Under the pieces are notes generated by a model that saw only the letters and a list, made by a program, of their open reading frames with translations, was not told the DNA's origin and did not search any database. Source: Paenibacillus_G elgii_A (GTDB taxonomy: Bacteria > Bacillota > Bacilli > Paenibacillales > NBRC-103111). Taken from it: 64,000 nt of DNA. The stretch spans positions 1-64,000 of the forward strand of contig JBHJMN010000007.1 in NCBI GenBank assembly GCA_042219835.1. The letters run 5' to 3'. The translations under genes were made by a program, and so were the position numbers. This document shows positions 50,007-59,079 of this stretch, in pieces. The stretch's first letter is position 1; the number at the start of each line of letters is the position of its first letter.

Positions 50007-50942
50007 ATGCTTCGCTATTTGCTGCGTCGTTTGGGTTATATGGTAATTACCTTGTGGCTGGTTGTTACCTTCACATTCGTGTTGATGAAAAACTTGCCAG
50101 GGGATCCGTTCGGGGAAGAATCGCAAAAATTGACGCCCGAGCAAAGAAAGCTGCTCTATGCTCAATACGGTCTGGATAAGCCGATTTGGGAGCAGTACCT
50201 GAAATACATGAATAACGTGATCCACGGCGATTTGGGCGTGTCCTTCCAATTCCCGACGCGTAAAGTTACGGAGATTATTCATCAAGCATTCCCGGCTTCG
50301 CTGGAGCTCGGCTTGTGGGCGCTTGCCATTGCCATTACGGTCGGATTGATTCTTGGCATTATTGCAGCTTTGAATCATAACAAAGGCCTTGATGTCACGG
50401 CGATGTTCACGGCAATTGTCGGGATCTCGATTCCATCCTTCGTTCTTGGGCCTTTGCTGTCTTATTTTGTCGGAGTGAAGCTAGGCTGGCTGCCTCCGGG
50501 GATGTGGACAGGGGCTTCATCCAGGATACTGCCTTCCATCGCCTTATCGTTCGGTACGATTGCCATCATTGCCCGGCTCATGCGGACGTCCATGCTGGAC
50601 GTGCTGAATCAGGACTATATCAAAACGGCGAAAGCCAAAGGGTTGTCCCAGTCGGCCATCGTTTTTAAACATACAATCCGTAATGCAATTCTTCCGGTTG
50701 TCACCGTGCTGGGGCCCGTATTTGTCGGTTTGATCACCGGTACGTTCGTTGTAGAGCAAATTTTCGTCGTACCGGGATTAGGGAAGCACTTTGTTCAATC
50801 GATTTATTCCAACGATTACACCATGATTACAGGATTGACCATTTTCTATGCGTTTATTCTGATCATCGTGCTCTTTATTACCGACGTCATTTACGGTTTG
50901 ATCGACCCGCGCATTCGTTTGGTTAAGGGAGGTAGCAAGTAA
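50007..50942 (+). CDS. oppB: Oligopeptide ABC transporter permease OppB
   Basis: The 311-residue permease has six membrane helices, an N-terminal MLRYLLRRLGYMVITLWLVV and the EAA-type loop ending DYIKTAKAKGLSQSAIVFKH. It forms the channel with OppC. ATG 50007 has AGGAGGTG upstream. It overlaps oppC by one base (TAATG). Confidence 0.94.
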   Translation: MLRYLLRRLGYMVITLWLVVTFTFVLMKNLPGDPFGEESQKLTPEQRKLLYAQYGLDKPIWEQYLKYMNNVIHGDLGVSFQFPTRKVTEIIHQAFPASLELGLWALAIAITVGLILGIIAALNHNKGLDVTAMFTAIVGISIPSFVLGPLLSYFVGVKLGWLPPGMWTGASSRILPSIALSFGTIAIIARLMRTSMLDVLNQDYIKTAKAKGLSQSAIVFKHTIRNAILPVVTVLGPVFVGLITGTFVVEQIFVVPGLGKHFVQSIYSNDYTMITGLTIFYAFILIIVLFITDVIYGLIDPRIRLVKGGSK

Positions 50943-51856
50943 TGCAGATGTCCAAAGACCTGTTCCAGCCGGTTGTCCGAGAGCAAGTCGGCCGGGAAGC
51001 TGTCGTCCGCCCTTCCATCAATTACTGGCAGGATGCGTGGAGAAGGCTTAAGAAAAACAAGCTGGCCATGTTCGGCATGACAACGCTTGTCATCTTGATT
51101 TTGCTCGCTACGTTCGGACCGATTTTTTCGAGCTACGACTACGCTACGCAAAACTACGATATCAAAAACTTGCCGCCTTCCGCGGCGCACTGGTTCGGAA
51201 CCGACGATTTCGGCCGCGACCTGTGGGTGCGCGTATGGTGGGGAACAAGGATTTCACTCGCCATCGGGATTATTGCCGCGCTGCTTGACCTCGTATTCGG
51301 AGTTATTTACGGGGGGGTTTCGGCCTACTACGGAGGCCGGGTGGACGATATCATGCAGCGTATTATCGAAATCATTCACTCTATCCCGTTTCTGCTGATC
51401 TCGATCCTGCTGATCATCGTGATCGGTCCGGGCTTCATGACGATCATCATCGCTTATGCTATCACCGGCTGGGTGCCGATGGCGCGGCTGGTCCGCGGTC
51501 AAGTTCTGACCTTGAAGGAGCAAGAGTACGTGCTTGCGGCCAGAACGCTGGGCGCAGGAGGCGCGCGCATTATTTTCCGCCATTTGGTACCGAATGCGCT
51601 CAGCTTGATCATTGTGCAAATTACGTTTATCGTTCCTTCGGCCATTTTCGTCGAAGCGTTCCTGAGCTTTATCGGTCTCGGCATCCGCGTGCCGCTTGCT
51701 TCGCTCGGATCGCTGCTGTCCGACGGTGCCAACTCGATTCGTTATTTCCCGCACCGGGTTATTTTCCCGACGATTGTTTTCAGCTTGATCCTGATGAGCT
51801 TCAACCTGCTCGGTGACGGCCTTCGCGATGCGCTCGATCCGAAGATGAGGAAGTAA
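50942..51856 (+). CDS. oppC: Oligopeptide ABC transporter permease OppC
   Basis: The 304-residue permease has the OppC N-terminal region, WFGTDDFGRDLWVRVWWGTR, and six helices with the EAA loop EYVLAARTLGAGGARIIFRH. The start overlaps the oppB stop; a second ATG two codons on is possible. It pairs with OppB in the membrane. Confidence 0.94.
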   Translation: MQMSKDLFQPVVREQVGREAVVRPSINYWQDAWRRLKKNKLAMFGMTTLVILILLATFGPIFSSYDYATQNYDIKNLPPSAAHWFGTDDFGRDLWVRVWWGTRISLAIGIIAALLDLVFGVIYGGVSAYYGGRVDDIMQRIIEIIHSIPFLLISILLIIVIGPGFMTIIIAYAITGWVPMARLVRGQVLTLKEQEYVLAARTLGAGGARIIFRHLVPNALSLIIVQITFIVPSAIFVEAFLSFIGLGIRVPLASLGSLLSDGANSIRYFPHRVIFPTIVFSLILMSFNLLGDGLRDALDPKMRK

Positions 51857-51872
51857 GGAGGGTGTCAAAATC

Positions 51873-52898
51873 ATGAGCAATAATATATTGGAGGTTCGCG
51901 ACCTCAGAGTATCGTTTCGCACCTATGCCGGTGAAGTGCAAGCCGTTCGCGGCGTTTCCTTTGACCTCAAAAAAGGGGAAGTGCTCGCCATCGTAGGCGA
52001 ATCCGGCTGCGGTAAATCGGTTACGGCCCAAACGATTATGCGGCTCATTCCGACGCCTCCGAGCATGATCAAGAGCGGATCGATCAAATTCGACGGCAAA
52101 ACGGAAATTACTAAAATTTCAAATAAAGCAATGGAAAAAATCCGCGGCTCCGAAATGGGGATGATTTTCCAGGACCCGATGACTTCGCTCAATCCGACGA
52201 TGACGATCGGGAAGCAAATCACCGAAGGGCTTGTTAAGCATCAGGGCTTAAGCGCAAGCGAAGCGCGGAAGCGTGCAGTCGAGATTTTGAAAATGGTCGG
52301 CATTTCCAATCCAGAAGGCCGGATCAGCCAATATCCGCACGAATTTTCGGGCGGGATGCGCCAGCGCGTCATGATTGCGATTGCGCTGGCCTGCAATCCG
52401 AAGCTGCTGATTGCCGATGAGCCGACGACGGCGCTTGACGTGACGATCCAAGCGCAAATTATCGAACTGATGAAGAAGCTGTCCGAGCAGACGCATGCCT
52501 CGATTATCGTGATTACGCATGACCTCGGGGTCGTTGCGGAGATGGCGCAGCGCGTCATCGTCATGTACGCCGGCAAAGTCGTAGAGCAGGGCACGGTAGA
52601 CGAACTGTTCTACGATTCGAAACATCCGTATACCTGGGGCTTGCTTCGTTCCGTTCCGCGTCTGGATCAAGACAAGGATGGCGAATTGGTGCCGATTCCG
52701 GGGACGCCGCCGGATTTGTTCGCCCCGCCGAAAGGCTGCGCTTTTGCAGCGCGTTGTCCTTATGCGATGAAAGCCTGTCTGGAAGTCGATCCTGAGCATA
52801 CGAAGCTTTCCGAGACGCATTCGGCGGCCTGCTGGCTCCTGCATCCCGATGCGCCTAAAGTAGAGCGACCTGTAGAAGCTGGAGGTGCGGCACGATGA
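51873..52898 (+). CDS. oppD: Oligopeptide ABC transporter ATPase OppD
   Basis: The 341-residue ATPase has Walker A GESGCGKSVT, Q-loop IFQDPMTSLNP, signature FSGGMRQR and Walker B LLIADEPTTALD. The C-terminal Cys-containing segment GCAFAARCPYAMKAC is the usual oligopeptide/dipeptide transporter C-domain, which often binds an Fe-S cluster. It overlaps oppF by ATGA. Confidence 0.95.
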   Translation: MSNNILEVRDLRVSFRTYAGEVQAVRGVSFDLKKGEVLAIVGESGCGKSVTAQTIMRLIPTPPSMIKSGSIKFDGKTEITKISNKAMEKIRGSEMGMIFQDPMTSLNPTMTIGKQITEGLVKHQGLSASEARKRAVEILKMVGISNPEGRISQYPHEFSGGMRQRVMIAIALACNPKLLIADEPTTALDVTIQAQIIELMKKLSEQTHASIIVITHDLGVVAEMAQRVIVMYAGKVVEQGTVDELFYDSKHPYTWGLLRSVPRLDQDKDGELVPIPGTPPDLFAPPKGCAFAARCPYAMKACLEVDPEHTKLSETHSAACWLLHPDAPKVERPVEAGGAAR

Positions 52899-53851
52899 AG
52901 GGCAATCCAATTTTGGAAGTACGCGATTTGCAAAAACATTTTCACTTGGGCGGCGGCAAGACGTTAAAAGCTGTCGACAAGCTTAATATTTCGATCGGCC
53001 GCGGCGAAACGTTCGGCTTGGTAGGCGAGTCCGGCTGCGGAAAGTCGACGGCCGGACGCACGATCATCCGCCTATATGAAGCGACAGGCGGCGAAGTGTT
53101 GTTCAACGGCGAGAACGTGCATACGCTGCGCGGAAACAAGCTGCAAGAGTTCCGACGTCATATGCAGATGGTGTTCCAAGATCCGTACGCCTCTTTGAAC
53201 CCGCGGATGACGGTTGGCAACATTATTGCCGAAGGACTTGACATTCATGGTCTTGCCGACGGCAAACAGCGCAAGCAGCGAGTTAGCGAGCTGCTTGATG
53301 CGGTAGGTCTGAACGAGGAGCATGCGAGCCGCTTCCCGCACGAATTTTCGGGCGGACAGCGTCAGCGGATCGGTATTGCCCGTGCGCTGGCTATCGAGCC
53401 TCAGTTCATCATCGCGGATGAGCCGATCTCCGCGCTGGACGTATCCGTTCAGGCGCAGGTCGTCAACCTGTTCAAGAAGCTGCAAAAAGAGCGCGGTCTG
53501 ACCTACCTGTTCATCGCGCACGATCTTGCGATGGTGAAGCATATTTCCGATCGTATCGGCGTTATGTATCTCGGCAAGCTGGTCGAGGTAACAACCTCCG
53601 AGGAGCTTTATGCGAATCCGCTGCATCCTTACACGCAATCGCTGTTGTCCGCGATTCCAATTCCGGACCCGGAGGTGGAGCGCACTCGCGAGCGGATCAT
53701 TTTGGAAGGCGAAATTCCAAGTCCGCTGAACCCGCCGAGCGGTTGTCCGTTTCGTACCCGCTGCCCGAAGGCGATGCCGGAATGCGCGGCAAGCATGCCG
53801 GAGTTCAAGGAAGTCCAACCTGGCCACTTTACGGCCTGCCATTTATATTAA
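52895..53851 (+). CDS. oppF: Oligopeptide ABC transporter ATPase OppF
   Basis: The 318-residue ATPase has Walker A GESGCGKSTA, Q-loop VFQDPYASLNPRM, signature FSGGQRQR and Walker B FIIADEPISALD, and the Cys-rich tail GCPFRTRCPKAMPEC. It is the second ATPase of the complex. A terminator follows directly, ending the operon. Confidence 0.95.
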   Translation: MKGNPILEVRDLQKHFHLGGGKTLKAVDKLNISIGRGETFGLVGESGCGKSTAGRTIIRLYEATGGEVLFNGENVHTLRGNKLQEFRRHMQMVFQDPYASLNPRMTVGNIIAEGLDIHGLADGKQRKQRVSELLDAVGLNEEHASRFPHEFSGGQRQRIGIARALAIEPQFIIADEPISALDVSVQAQVVNLFKKLQKERGLTYLFIAHDLAMVKHISDRIGVMYLGKLVEVTTSEELYANPLHPYTQSLLSAIPIPDPEVERTRERIILEGEIPSPLNPPSGCPFRTRCPKAMPECAASMPEFKEVQPGHFTACHLY

Positions 53852-53857
53852 CCTTCG

Positions 53858-53885
53858 AAGCCTCTGCATGTGCAGGGGCTTTTTC
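53858..53885 (+). terminator. Intrinsic terminator after oppF
   Basis: AGCCTCTGC-ATGT-GCAGGGGCT (one mismatch) then TTTTC. Confidence 0.9.
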
Positions 53886-53923
53886 ACTATAATGAAATGA
53901 TCCGTATCCATTCGCGTCACCTT

Positions 53924-53952
53924 TTGACGATTTCCCGGATCACGTGTAAAAT
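53924..53952 (+). promoter_or_regulatory. Sigma-A promoter for bshC
   Basis: TTGACG (53924-53929), a 17-base spacer and TAAAAT (53947-53952). Confidence 0.75.
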
Positions 53953-54018
53953 AGTAGTGCTTATGTTATTTACAAACCAGAAGCGACTTACATTTTAAAA
54001 GGAAGGGTGGCGGGCGGA

Positions 54019-55656
54019 TTGCGGATAGAAATAATGCAGTGGGACTCCGGCCAGCCTTTGGCAGAGGATTATTCCGACCGTTTTGAAAAAATAAGCGCGT
54101 TTTTCGATTACAATCCTTCGGATTCCGACGGTTGGGAGGCGCGTGCGGCTTGGATCGACCGGGAGCGGATTCATGGAGCTGACCGCCAGCGGCTTGCGGA
54201 AACGCTGCGACGGTACAACGAACGGGCGGGGGCTTCACCGGAAGCGCTTCGTTCGATCGAGCTGCTAAAGGATTCCCGTACACTGTGTATCGTAGGAGGC
54301 CAGCAGGCCAGTTTGTTTACCGGGCCGCTTCTAGTTATATACAAAGCGATTACGCTGATTCAGGCGGCCCGTGAAGCTTCGGAGAAGCTAGGGCGGCCGG
54401 TGGTGCCGGTATTTTGGATTGCAGGGGAGGATCATGATTTTGACGAAGTGAACCATGTGTCGGTTCTGACGGCGGATCAGCAGCTCCAGAAGATCAAGCT
54501 GCAGCATCCGACCGGCTTGCGCACCTCCGTCAGCCGGACGCCAATCTCGCCGGAGCAGTGGAGCGAGGTGCTGGATGCCCTTGAGCAGACGCTTTTGCCT
54601 ACGGAATTCAAGGAAGGATTGATGGAAAGGCTGCGTTCGTCGACCGAAGGGGCCCATTCCTTGACGGACAGCTTTGCGCGTCTCCTTTCCGCTTGGTTCG
54701 GACGGGACGGACTCGTGCTGGTCGATTCGGACGACCCGGAGCTGCGGCGGCTCGAAAGCCCGATGTTCCACCGATTGACGGAGCAAAGCGGTTCGATTAA
54801 CGAAGCGCTTCTGCGGGGGCAAGACGAGCTGCGGGCAGCGGGATATGTACCGCAGGCGGAGGTTTCCGGCAATGGCGCGAACTTATTCGTCTTCGACGAA
54901 CAAGGCGAGCGTATCCTGCTTTATGCGGACGGAGAGGGCGGCTACACGGACCGGAAGGGGGAACGACGCTTCGGTCGAGAGCAGCTTTTGCAATGGGCGG
55001 AGGAGGCCCCGGAGCGGCTGAGCAACAACGTGATGACGCGGCCTTTGATGCAGGACTATTTGTTCCCCGTACTCGGAACCGTATTGGGACCGTCGGAGAT
55101 CGCTTACTGGGCGCTGACGCGCGAAGCGTTTCATACGATGGGGATGCGGATGCCGATCGTGCTGCCGCGTCTGGGCTTTACCCTTGTGGAAGGCACGATC
55201 CAGAAAAACATGCAGAAATACGGGCTTGCCATCGACGACGCGCTGTACCGCTTGGATGAGAGGCAGCAGGCTTGGCTTCGGGATCAAGACCAGCTTCAAC
55301 TGGAAGCTCGCTTTGCCGAGGTGAAAGAGCAATTTCGCGCCAGCTACGAGCCGTTGATCGGAGCGATAGCGGCCATTAATCCCGGATTGCAAAAATTAGG
55401 CGAAACGAATCTGGGGAAAATTATCGAGCAAATCGATTTCTTGCAGCATAAAGCGGATGACGGCCTTCGCTCGCAGTATGAGGCAGGGCTGCGGCAATTC
55501 GCCCGCATCGGGTTCTCCGTGCTGCCTGACGGCAAGCCGCAGGAGCGGGTGTATAATCCGCTCGCGTATTTGAATAAATATGGCGACAGCTGGGTGAGAG
55601 AACTCGTGGAAGTGCCTTTGCCACTGGACGGGAAGCATCGTATATGTTACATGTAA
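54019..55656 (+). CDS. bshC: Bacillithiol biosynthesis cysteine ligase BshC
   Basis: The 545-residue enzyme adds cysteine to GlcN-malate, the last step of bacillithiol synthesis. It has the family segments CIVGGQQASLFTGPLLVIYKA, VFWIAGEDHDFDEVNHV and a long C-terminal coiled coil. I chose TTG 54019, giving LRIEIMQW..., because AAAGGAAGG lies 11 bases upstream; GTG 54007 is in frame but too close to it. In B. subtilis bshC is directly before mraZ; here ahcY lies between. Confidence 0.92.
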   Translation: MRIEIMQWDSGQPLAEDYSDRFEKISAFFDYNPSDSDGWEARAAWIDRERIHGADRQRLAETLRRYNERAGASPEALRSIELLKDSRTLCIVGGQQASLFTGPLLVIYKAITLIQAAREASEKLGRPVVPVFWIAGEDHDFDEVNHVSVLTADQQLQKIKLQHPTGLRTSVSRTPISPEQWSEVLDALEQTLLPTEFKEGLMERLRSSTEGAHSLTDSFARLLSAWFGRDGLVLVDSDDPELRRLESPMFHRLTEQSGSINEALLRGQDELRAAGYVPQAEVSGNGANLFVFDEQGERILLYADGEGGYTDRKGERRFGREQLLQWAEEAPERLSNNVMTRPLMQDYLFPVLGTVLGPSEIAYWALTREAFHTMGMRMPIVLPRLGFTLVEGTIQKNMQKYGLAIDDALYRLDERQQAWLRDQDQLQLEARFAEVKEQFRASYEPLIGAIAAINPGLQKLGETNLGKIIEQIDFLQHKADDGLRSQYEAGLRQFARIGFSVLPDGKPQERVYNPLAYLNKYGDSWVRELVEVPLPLDGKHRICYM

Positions 55657-55693
55657 TACGTAGAGAATTTATGATCCAAGGAGGACGTTACCG

Positions 55694-56959
55694 ATGGCAA
55701 GTACGATCGACCGCAGCATTATCCGCGACATTGCGCTCGCACCGGAAGGACATTTGAAGATCGATTGGGTGAATGCTCATATGCCGGTGCTTAACCGCAT
55801 CCGCGAGCAATTCGAGAAGGAACAGCCGTTTAAAGGGCTGAAAGTCGCCATATCGCTTCACTTGGAAGCCAAAACGGCCTATTTGGCCAAAGTGGTGCAA
55901 GCCGGCGGCGCCGAAGTGACCATTTGCGGCAGTAATCCGCTGTCCACGCAGGACGACGTATGCGCGGCGTTGGTAGAGGACGGCATTACGGTATTTGCGA
56001 AGTACAACCCGGAGCCAAAGGAATACAAGGAGCTGTTTATCAAGACGCTCGAAACTGAGCCGGACCTGATCATTGACGACGGCGGAGATCTGGTGACCAT
56101 TCTCCACTCCGAGCGTAAAGACCTTCTCAAAAACGTGCGCGGGGGCGCGGAAGAAACGACGACGGGCATTCTTCGCCTGAAATCGCTGGAAAAGGACGGT
56201 CAGCTCCAATTCCCGATGGTTGCGGTCAACGATGCCTTCAGCAAATATTTGTTCGATAACCGTTACGGTACCGGCCAATCCGTTTGGGACGGCATCAACC
56301 GGACGACGAACCTCGTCGTTGCGGGGAAAACGGTCGTCGTCGTCGGCTACGGCTGGTGCGGCAAGGGCGTGGCGATGCGTGCCAAAGGGCTCGGCGCCAA
56401 CGTCATCGTGACGGAAATCGACGCTATCAAAGCGGTTGAAGCTTACATGGACGGTTTTGCGGTCATGTCGATGAGCGAAGCGGCCAAGGTGGGCGATTTC
56501 TTCGTAACAGTAACGGGCAACCGGGACGTCATCCGCGGCGAGCATTACAAAGTCATGAAGGACGGAGCGATCTTGTCCAACGCCGGTCACTTCGACGTGG
56601 AAGTAAACAAACCGGAGCTGGAGGCCATGGCCGTATCCGTACGGACGGTTCGCCGCAACATCGAGGAGTATACGCTTCAAGACGGACGCAAGTTTTACAT
56701 TTTGGCTGAGGGACGCCTTGTCAACCTGGCTGCAGGCGACGGGCATCCGGCGGAAATCATGGACATGACGTTCGCGCTTCAGGCGATGTCCTTGAAGTAT
56801 TTGAACGAGAATTACAAGCAAATCGGCCAGAAGGTCGTCAACGTGCCTTACGAGCTGGATGAGCAGGTGGCCCGCTTCAAGCTGGCTTCGCTCGGCATCG
56901 GTATCGACACGCTGACCGAAGAGCAAAAAGCATACTTGGACAGCTGGGCGGAGCATTAA
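55694..56959 (+). CDS. ahcY: Adenosylhomocysteinase
   Basis: The 421-residue enzyme splits S-adenosylhomocysteine to adenosine and homocysteine with bound NAD. Visible are IIDDGGDLVTIL (catalytic Asp), EETTTGILRL (catalytic Glu), NDAFSKYLFDNRYGTGQS (Lys/Asp), NAD-binding VVGYGWCGKGVA and ILSNAGHFDVEV. It is the short bacterial/archaeal type without the about 40-residue insert of eukaryotic and proteobacterial enzymes. B. subtilis lacks it and uses MtnN/LuxS, so this gene is an uncommon addition. ATG 55694 has AAGGAGGACG upstream. Confidence 0.95.
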   Translation: MASTIDRSIIRDIALAPEGHLKIDWVNAHMPVLNRIREQFEKEQPFKGLKVAISLHLEAKTAYLAKVVQAGGAEVTICGSNPLSTQDDVCAALVEDGITVFAKYNPEPKEYKELFIKTLETEPDLIIDDGGDLVTILHSERKDLLKNVRGGAEETTTGILRLKSLEKDGQLQFPMVAVNDAFSKYLFDNRYGTGQSVWDGINRTTNLVVAGKTVVVVGYGWCGKGVAMRAKGLGANVIVTEIDAIKAVEAYMDGFAVMSMSEAAKVGDFFVTVTGNRDVIRGEHYKVMKDGAILSNAGHFDVEVNKPELEAMAVSVRTVRRNIEEYTLQDGRKFYILAEGRLVNLAAGDGHPAEIMDMTFALQAMSLKYLNENYKQIGQKVVNVPYELDEQVARFKLASLGIGIDTLTEEQKAYLDSWAEH

Positions 56960-56976
56960 TCCGCATCCGGCTATCG

Positions 56977-57017
56977 AATCTCCCTTTGATGCAGGAGCGT
57001 CAAAGGGAGATTTTTTT
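56977..57017 (+). terminator. Intrinsic terminator after ahcY
   Basis: AATCTCCCTTTGA and TCAAAGGGAGATT, then a run of T. Confidence 0.93.
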
Positions 57018-57042
57018 ACCCCGGGACAAAACAGAATAACCG

Positions 57043-57083
57043 AAAAAAATCCTGCGGTCGTCCAGGGACGGAGCAGGATTTTT
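57043..57083. terminator. Second hairpin before mraZ
   Basis: AAAAATCCTGC and GCAGGATTTTT with a 17-base loop; T runs on both strands. Confidence 0.7.
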
Positions 57084-57110
57084 GGTTAGCGTGACGAATC
57101 ATAACTGTAC

Positions 57111-57150
57111 AAGTGGTGGAAAGTGGGGTAAAGTGGTGGGAAAGGGGGTG
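57111..57150 (+). promoter_or_regulatory. Tandem MraZ operator boxes
   Basis: AAGTGGTGGA, AAGTGGGGTA and AAGTGGTGGG follow each other at exact 10-base spacing (57111, 57121, 57131), with a weaker AAAGGGGGTG next. Repeated TGGG-type boxes are known MraZ binding sites before dcw clusters. It implies autoregulation. Confidence 0.8.
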
Positions 57151-57157
57151 ACGAGAG

Positions 57158-57595
57158 GTGTTCATGGGGGAGTATCAACATACCGTTGACGAAAAAGGCC
57201 GGATGATCGTGCCGGCCAAGTTTCGCGAAGCCCTGGGAACATCATTCATCGTCACTCGCGGCCTGGACCAATGTTTATTCGTTTATCCCATGAACGAGTG
57301 GGCGGTGCTGGAGCAGAAGCTCAAAGCGCTGCCGCTCATGAAGTCTGACGCGCGCGCCTTTACCCGGTTCTTTTTCTCCGGCGCCACCGAATGCGAGCTG
57401 GACAAGCAGGGCAGGGTCAACCTGCCGAACAATCTGATCGGGCACGCCAAGCTGGAGAAAGATTGTATCGTTATCGGCGTTTCCAATCGGGTGGAGATTT
57501 GGAGCAAGTCGATCTGGGAAAACTACTTCCAGCAATCGGAGGAATCGTTCGCCGAAATTGCGGAGAAACTGGTCGATTTTAACTTTGATCTATAA
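57158..57595 (+). CDS. mraZ: Transcriptional regulator MraZ
   Basis: The 145-residue protein matches MraZ throughout: MFMGEYQHTVDEKGRMIVPA, then the second SpoVT/AbrB-like repeat with ECELDKQGRVNLP. It forms rings that bind the boxes just upstream and controls the division cluster. The GTG at 57158 begins the conserved MFMGEYQ; ATG 57164 is an alternative. Confidence 0.96.
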   Translation: MFMGEYQHTVDEKGRMIVPAKFREALGTSFIVTRGLDQCLFVYPMNEWAVLEQKLKALPLMKSDARAFTRFFFSGATECELDKQGRVNLPNNLIGHAKLEKDCIVIGVSNRVEIWSKSIWENYFQQSEESFAEIAEKLVDFNFDL

Positions 57596-57629
57596 CCCCG
57601 GGAAAAGCCGGCGTAGGAGGAGCAGCAGG

Positions 57630-58586
57630 ATGTTTCATCATGTGACCGTACTTAAGCAGGAAGCAGTGGAAGGATTACATATACAACCGGACGGCGTCTA
57701 TGTCGATTGTACGCTTGGCGGAGCGGGGCACAGCTTCGAGATCGCTTCACGCCTCGGACCGGAGGGCTTGCTTATCGCCTTTGATCAAGACGACGCGGCG
57801 CTTGCCAATGCCAGGGAGCGGCTCGCTCCGGTTATGGACCGGGTGAAGCTGATCCGCAGCAACTTTCGCTATTTGGAGCACGAGCTTGCCCAAGTGCCGC
57901 GCGCTTTGAGAGACGGCCGTCCGCAGGTGGACGGAATTTTGTTCGATTTGGGCGTGTCGTCTCCGCAACTCGATGAGGCAGACCGCGGCTTCAGCTACAA
58001 TCATGACGCTGAACTGGACATGCGGATGGATCAAACGGCTCCGCTGACGGCAAAAGACATCGTCAACGATTGGCCGGAACAGGAGATTGCAAAAATTTTA
58101 TTTGAGTACGGAGAGGAAAAGTTTTCGCGCCGCATCGCAGCGACAATTGCCTCTGCTCGCGCCAAGGCTCCGATCGAAACGACGGGTCAGCTTGTCGAAT
58201 TGATCAAGGAATCGATTCCCGCAGCGGCAAGGCGTACCGGACCGCATCCGGCCAAGCGCAGCTTTCAGGCGCTGCGGATCGCCGTAAACGACGAACTCGG
58301 CGCCTTCGGGGATGCGATGGAGCAAGCCATCCGCTGCCTGGCCCCGGGAGGACGGGCTGCGGTGATTACCTTTCATTCCCTCGAAGACCGGATATGTAAA
58401 CAAACGTTTGCCAAATATGTGGCCAGGTGCACGTGTCCGCCCGACTTTCCGATATGCGTGTGCGGATCTGCCGGTATTGTTAAACTGGTGAACCGCAAGC
58501 CGATCGAAGCCGGGACGGAAGAGCTCGAAGCGAATCCGCGCGCCCGCTCGGCCAAGCTGAGAATTGCGGAAAAACTGATGAACTGA
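57630..58586 (+). CDS. rsmH: 16S rRNA (cytosine(1402)-N4)-methyltransferase RsmH
   Basis: The 318-residue enzyme has the SAM motif VDCTLGGAGHSFEI, ILFDLGVSSPQLDEADRGFSY and TFHSLEDRICKQTF, with Cys-rich CTCPPDFPICVCG near the C-terminus. It methylates C1402 in the decoding centre. ATG 57630 has AGGAGGAGC upstream. Confidence 0.96.
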   Translation: MFHHVTVLKQEAVEGLHIQPDGVYVDCTLGGAGHSFEIASRLGPEGLLIAFDQDDAALANARERLAPVMDRVKLIRSNFRYLEHELAQVPRALRDGRPQVDGILFDLGVSSPQLDEADRGFSYNHDAELDMRMDQTAPLTAKDIVNDWPEQEIAKILFEYGEEKFSRRIAATIASARAKAPIETTGQLVELIKESIPAAARRTGPHPAKRSFQALRIAVNDELGAFGDAMEQAIRCLAPGGRAAVITFHSLEDRICKQTFAKYVARCTCPPDFPICVCGSAGIVKLVNRKPIEAGTEELEANPRARSAKLRIAEKLMN

Positions 58587-58600
58587 GGGGGAAAAGCATC

Positions 58601-59050
58601 TTGCCGGCGTATATTCAAGGAAATTTAGCAGTTGAACAGCGGTCCGAGAACAAAGTCAAAGTCAAGGAAAGGAAAAAGATCGTCTACCGGAACAAATCGT
58701 TGCCGGTACAAGAAAAGCTGCTCTATTTGTTTACGGTTGCCGTCTGCGTCGTCGTTGCGGGTGTGATCATTTGGCGTTACGCGCAAATCTATGAGATGAG
58801 CTCAAGCATTAAAACCTTTGAGCAGAAAATCGCCCAGCTGGAAGCGGAGAACAGTGTTCTCAAGCAAAAGGTGGACGCGCTCTCCGATAATCAACGGCTT
58901 GAGGAAGAAGCGCGCAGCCGCGGCTACAGCGTAGCCGATCCGAATCAGACGAAGCCCCAGGGATCAACCAAGTCTTCAGGGCAAAGCGTCGCTTCCAAAA
59001 CGCCATCAGCCGGTGGAGCCGCGTCCAAAAAAACAAAGGATCAACCCTGA
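58601..59050 (+). CDS. ftsL: Cell division protein FtsL
   Basis: The 149-residue protein has a basic cytosolic N-terminus, one membrane helix (about residues 40-62), a short coiled coil (KTFEQKIAQLEAENSVLKQK), and a Ser/Lys/Gly-rich tail. It fits FtsL, which links PBP2b to DivIC/DivIB. It starts with TTG 58601 behind GAGGGGGAAA. The disordered tail of about 40 residues is longer than in B. subtilis FtsL. Confidence 0.88.
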   Translation: MPAYIQGNLAVEQRSENKVKVKERKKIVYRNKSLPVQEKLLYLFTVAVCVVVAGVIIWRYAQIYEMSSSIKTFEQKIAQLEAENSVLKQKVDALSDNQRLEEEARSRGYSVADPNQTKPQGSTKSSGQSVASKTPSAGGAASKKTKDQP

Positions 59051-59079
59051 TCTGTCCGTTGGAATAGGGAGGATATACG

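Noticed and set aside
55688..56956. Minus-strand ORF of 422 codons opposite ahcY
   Set aside because: It is the antisense frame of ahcY almost end to end, with no recognisable protein features.
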